Shown in pieces: positions 7,397 to 8,120 of a stretch of 8,120 nt of DNA (within the stretch, counting starts at the first letter, position 1; each line of letters starts with the position of its first letter). The stretch lies in the NCBI GenBank assembly GCA_018820005.1, contig JAHJOS010000219.1:1-8120 (forward strand), written 5' to 3'. The position numbers were made by a program, and so were the translations under genes. The notes below the pieces were generated by a model that saw only the letters and a list, made by a program, of their open reading frames with translations, did no database searches and had not been told where the DNA came from. This DNA is from Alphaproteobacteria bacterium (GTDB lineage: Bacteria > Pseudomonadota > Alphaproteobacteria > Rhizobiales > Devosiaceae).

Positions 7397-7597
7397 CTTT
7401 TTCATGCCGAAGGGGCAGGTAAACCGCTTGCCGGCTGCGCTGGTGTGGCCATTGCGCATCATCGGGCAACAAGACTGCCGGCAGCGGCACGCTGGCCATT
7501 GAGCAAATCGAGCGGCCTGCTAACGCTGGGGATGCCGGCCCTCCCGCCGGCCCATGCCATCGTTGTCACGCCGCTCCCCCAAAGGAGGCAAACCGCC

Positions 7598-8032
7598 ATG
7601 TTCGAGGCCATCACCAGCCTGTTCACCAAGACTGAAGTGCCGCTGTCGAGCCAGGAGCCCAAGGTGGCGGTTGCCGCGCTGCTGGTGCATCTGGCCGCTG
7701 TGGATGGCCAGATGGGCGAGGCGGAGCGCAAGGTCATCAAAACCACGCTGATGGATCAATATGGGCTCGATGAAGCCAGCGTCGAGCGGCTGATCAAGGA
7801 GGCCGCGGCGCGCGACGCCGAGGCGGTGGATTTCTACAAATTCACCTCGGCCCTGTCTTCGCTGGAAATGAACGAGCGCATCGATATCATCCGCATGATG
7901 TGGACCGTGGTTTTCGCCGACAAGGAAAACCACGAGATGGAAGACAATATGGTCTGGCGCGTCGCCGAACTGATCGGCGTCTCCAGCCGCGACCGCACCA
8001 TTCTGCGCAAACAGATCGGCAGCGCCAGCTAG
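7598..8032 (+). CDS. TerB-family (tellurite-resistance TerB-like) protein
   Basis: The product is a 144-residue, all-helical, soluble protein of the TerB-like family (COG4103 type). Members have predicted metal-binding acidic clusters, and their biochemical role is poorly known. A name of tellurite resistance would be too strong, because no terC, terD or terZ gene is present. The sequence supports the family by two related halves. VAALLVHLAAVDGQMGEAE (25-43) has Asp36, Glu41 and Glu43. VVFADKENHEMEDNMVWRVAE (104-124) has Asp108, Glu110, Glu113 and Glu115. No signal peptide or membrane helix is present. The start is set by AAAGGAGG at 7581-7588, 9 nt before the ATG. It is transcribed divergently from imuA and shares a 268-bp upstream region containing the LexA box and the GANTC cluster. 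Whether those sites affect it is unknown. Confidence 0.85.
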   Translation: MFEAITSLFTKTEVPLSSQEPKVAVAALLVHLAAVDGQMGEAERKVIKTTLMDQYGLDEASVERLIKEAAARDAEAVDFYKFTSALSSLEMNERIDIIRMMWTVVFADKENHEMEDNMVWRVAELIGVSSRDRTILRKQIGSAS

Positions 8033-8085
8033 GCGTGCTCTGAGCCAGGGTCACTGGATCTTTGCCACGTAACACACCCCCTCCT

Positions 8086-8108
8086 ACCTCCCCCATCAAG
8101 GGGGAGGT
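8086..8108. repeat. Intergenic palindrome, possible dispersed repeat or weak terminator after the TerB-like gene
   Basis: ACCTCCCCC and GGGGGAGGT form a perfect 9-bp stem around the 5-nt loop ATCAA. It lies 54 bp after the stop of the TerB-like gene and is followed by TTTCTC, too weak a T-tract to be sure of intrinsic termination. The sequence style, a CCTCCCCC arm with a short loop and C-rich flanks, resembles extragenic palindromes that recur in many Hyphomicrobiales genomes. That resemblance is from memory. Confidence 0.6.
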
Positions 8109-8120
8109 TTCTCTCCACTC

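Noticed and set aside
7370..7403. Inverted repeat followed by TTTTT on the plus strand as an intrinsic terminator
   Set aside because: No plus-strand gene ends before it, and the T-run starts 6 nt after the stem. A regulatory role fits the divergent context better.
7445..7597. Upstream extension of the TerB-like gene from a GTG at 7445
   Set aside because: The extra 51 residues match nothing in the family, whereas the ATG at 7598 has a strong AAAGGAGG at good spacing.

Overview
The window looks like a GC-rich alphaproteobacterial chromosome, probably order Hyphomicrobiales. A Devosia-like host is only a guess. The supporting signs are a complete imuA-imuB-dnaE2 mutagenesis cassette, an SOS operator of the alphaproteobacterial direct-repeat type (GTTC-N7-GTTC), and a tight cluster of GANTC (CcrM methylation) sites beside it. 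No phage, insertion sequence, integrase, tRNA, rRNA or CRISPR array is visible.

Layout, left to right. Positions 1-942 (minus) hold the N-terminal 314 residues of a periplasmic sugar-type ABC solute-binding protein that runs off the left edge. A 182-bp divergent gap follows. Positions 1125-1424 (plus) encode a pterin-4a-carbinolamine dehydratase. Its stop codon lies 5 bp from the stop of dnaE2, which is read in the opposite direction. Positions 1430-7329 (minus) carry the cassette in transcription order imuA (7329-6445), imuB (6575-4881), dnaE2 (4870-1430). The first two genes overlap by 131 nt and the last two are 10 bp apart, so they look like one operon. A 268-bp divergent region (7330-7597) holds the imuA ribosome-binding site, a LexA box, a perfect inverted repeat and four GANTC sites. 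Positions 7598-8032 (plus) encode a TerB-family protein. The right edge has a 9-bp-stem palindrome of the dispersed-repeat type.

How the genes work together: DNA damage should relieve LexA repression at the box before imuA and switch on all three cassette genes. ImuB is a Y-family-like protein without the catalytic acidic residues and acts as an adaptor to the clamp. ImuA is a RecA-like accessory protein. DnaE2 (ImuC) has all three catalytic aspartates and does the error-prone synthesis across lesions. This is a known system. The local novelties are (a) four 21-bp tandem repeats that give ImuA a His/Pro/Asp-rich heptad-repeat N-terminus, (b) the GANTC cluster next to the SOS box, suggesting a possible cell-cycle or methylation input, (c) the long imuA/imuB overlap, and (d) the near-touching convergent dnaE2 and dehydratase genes.
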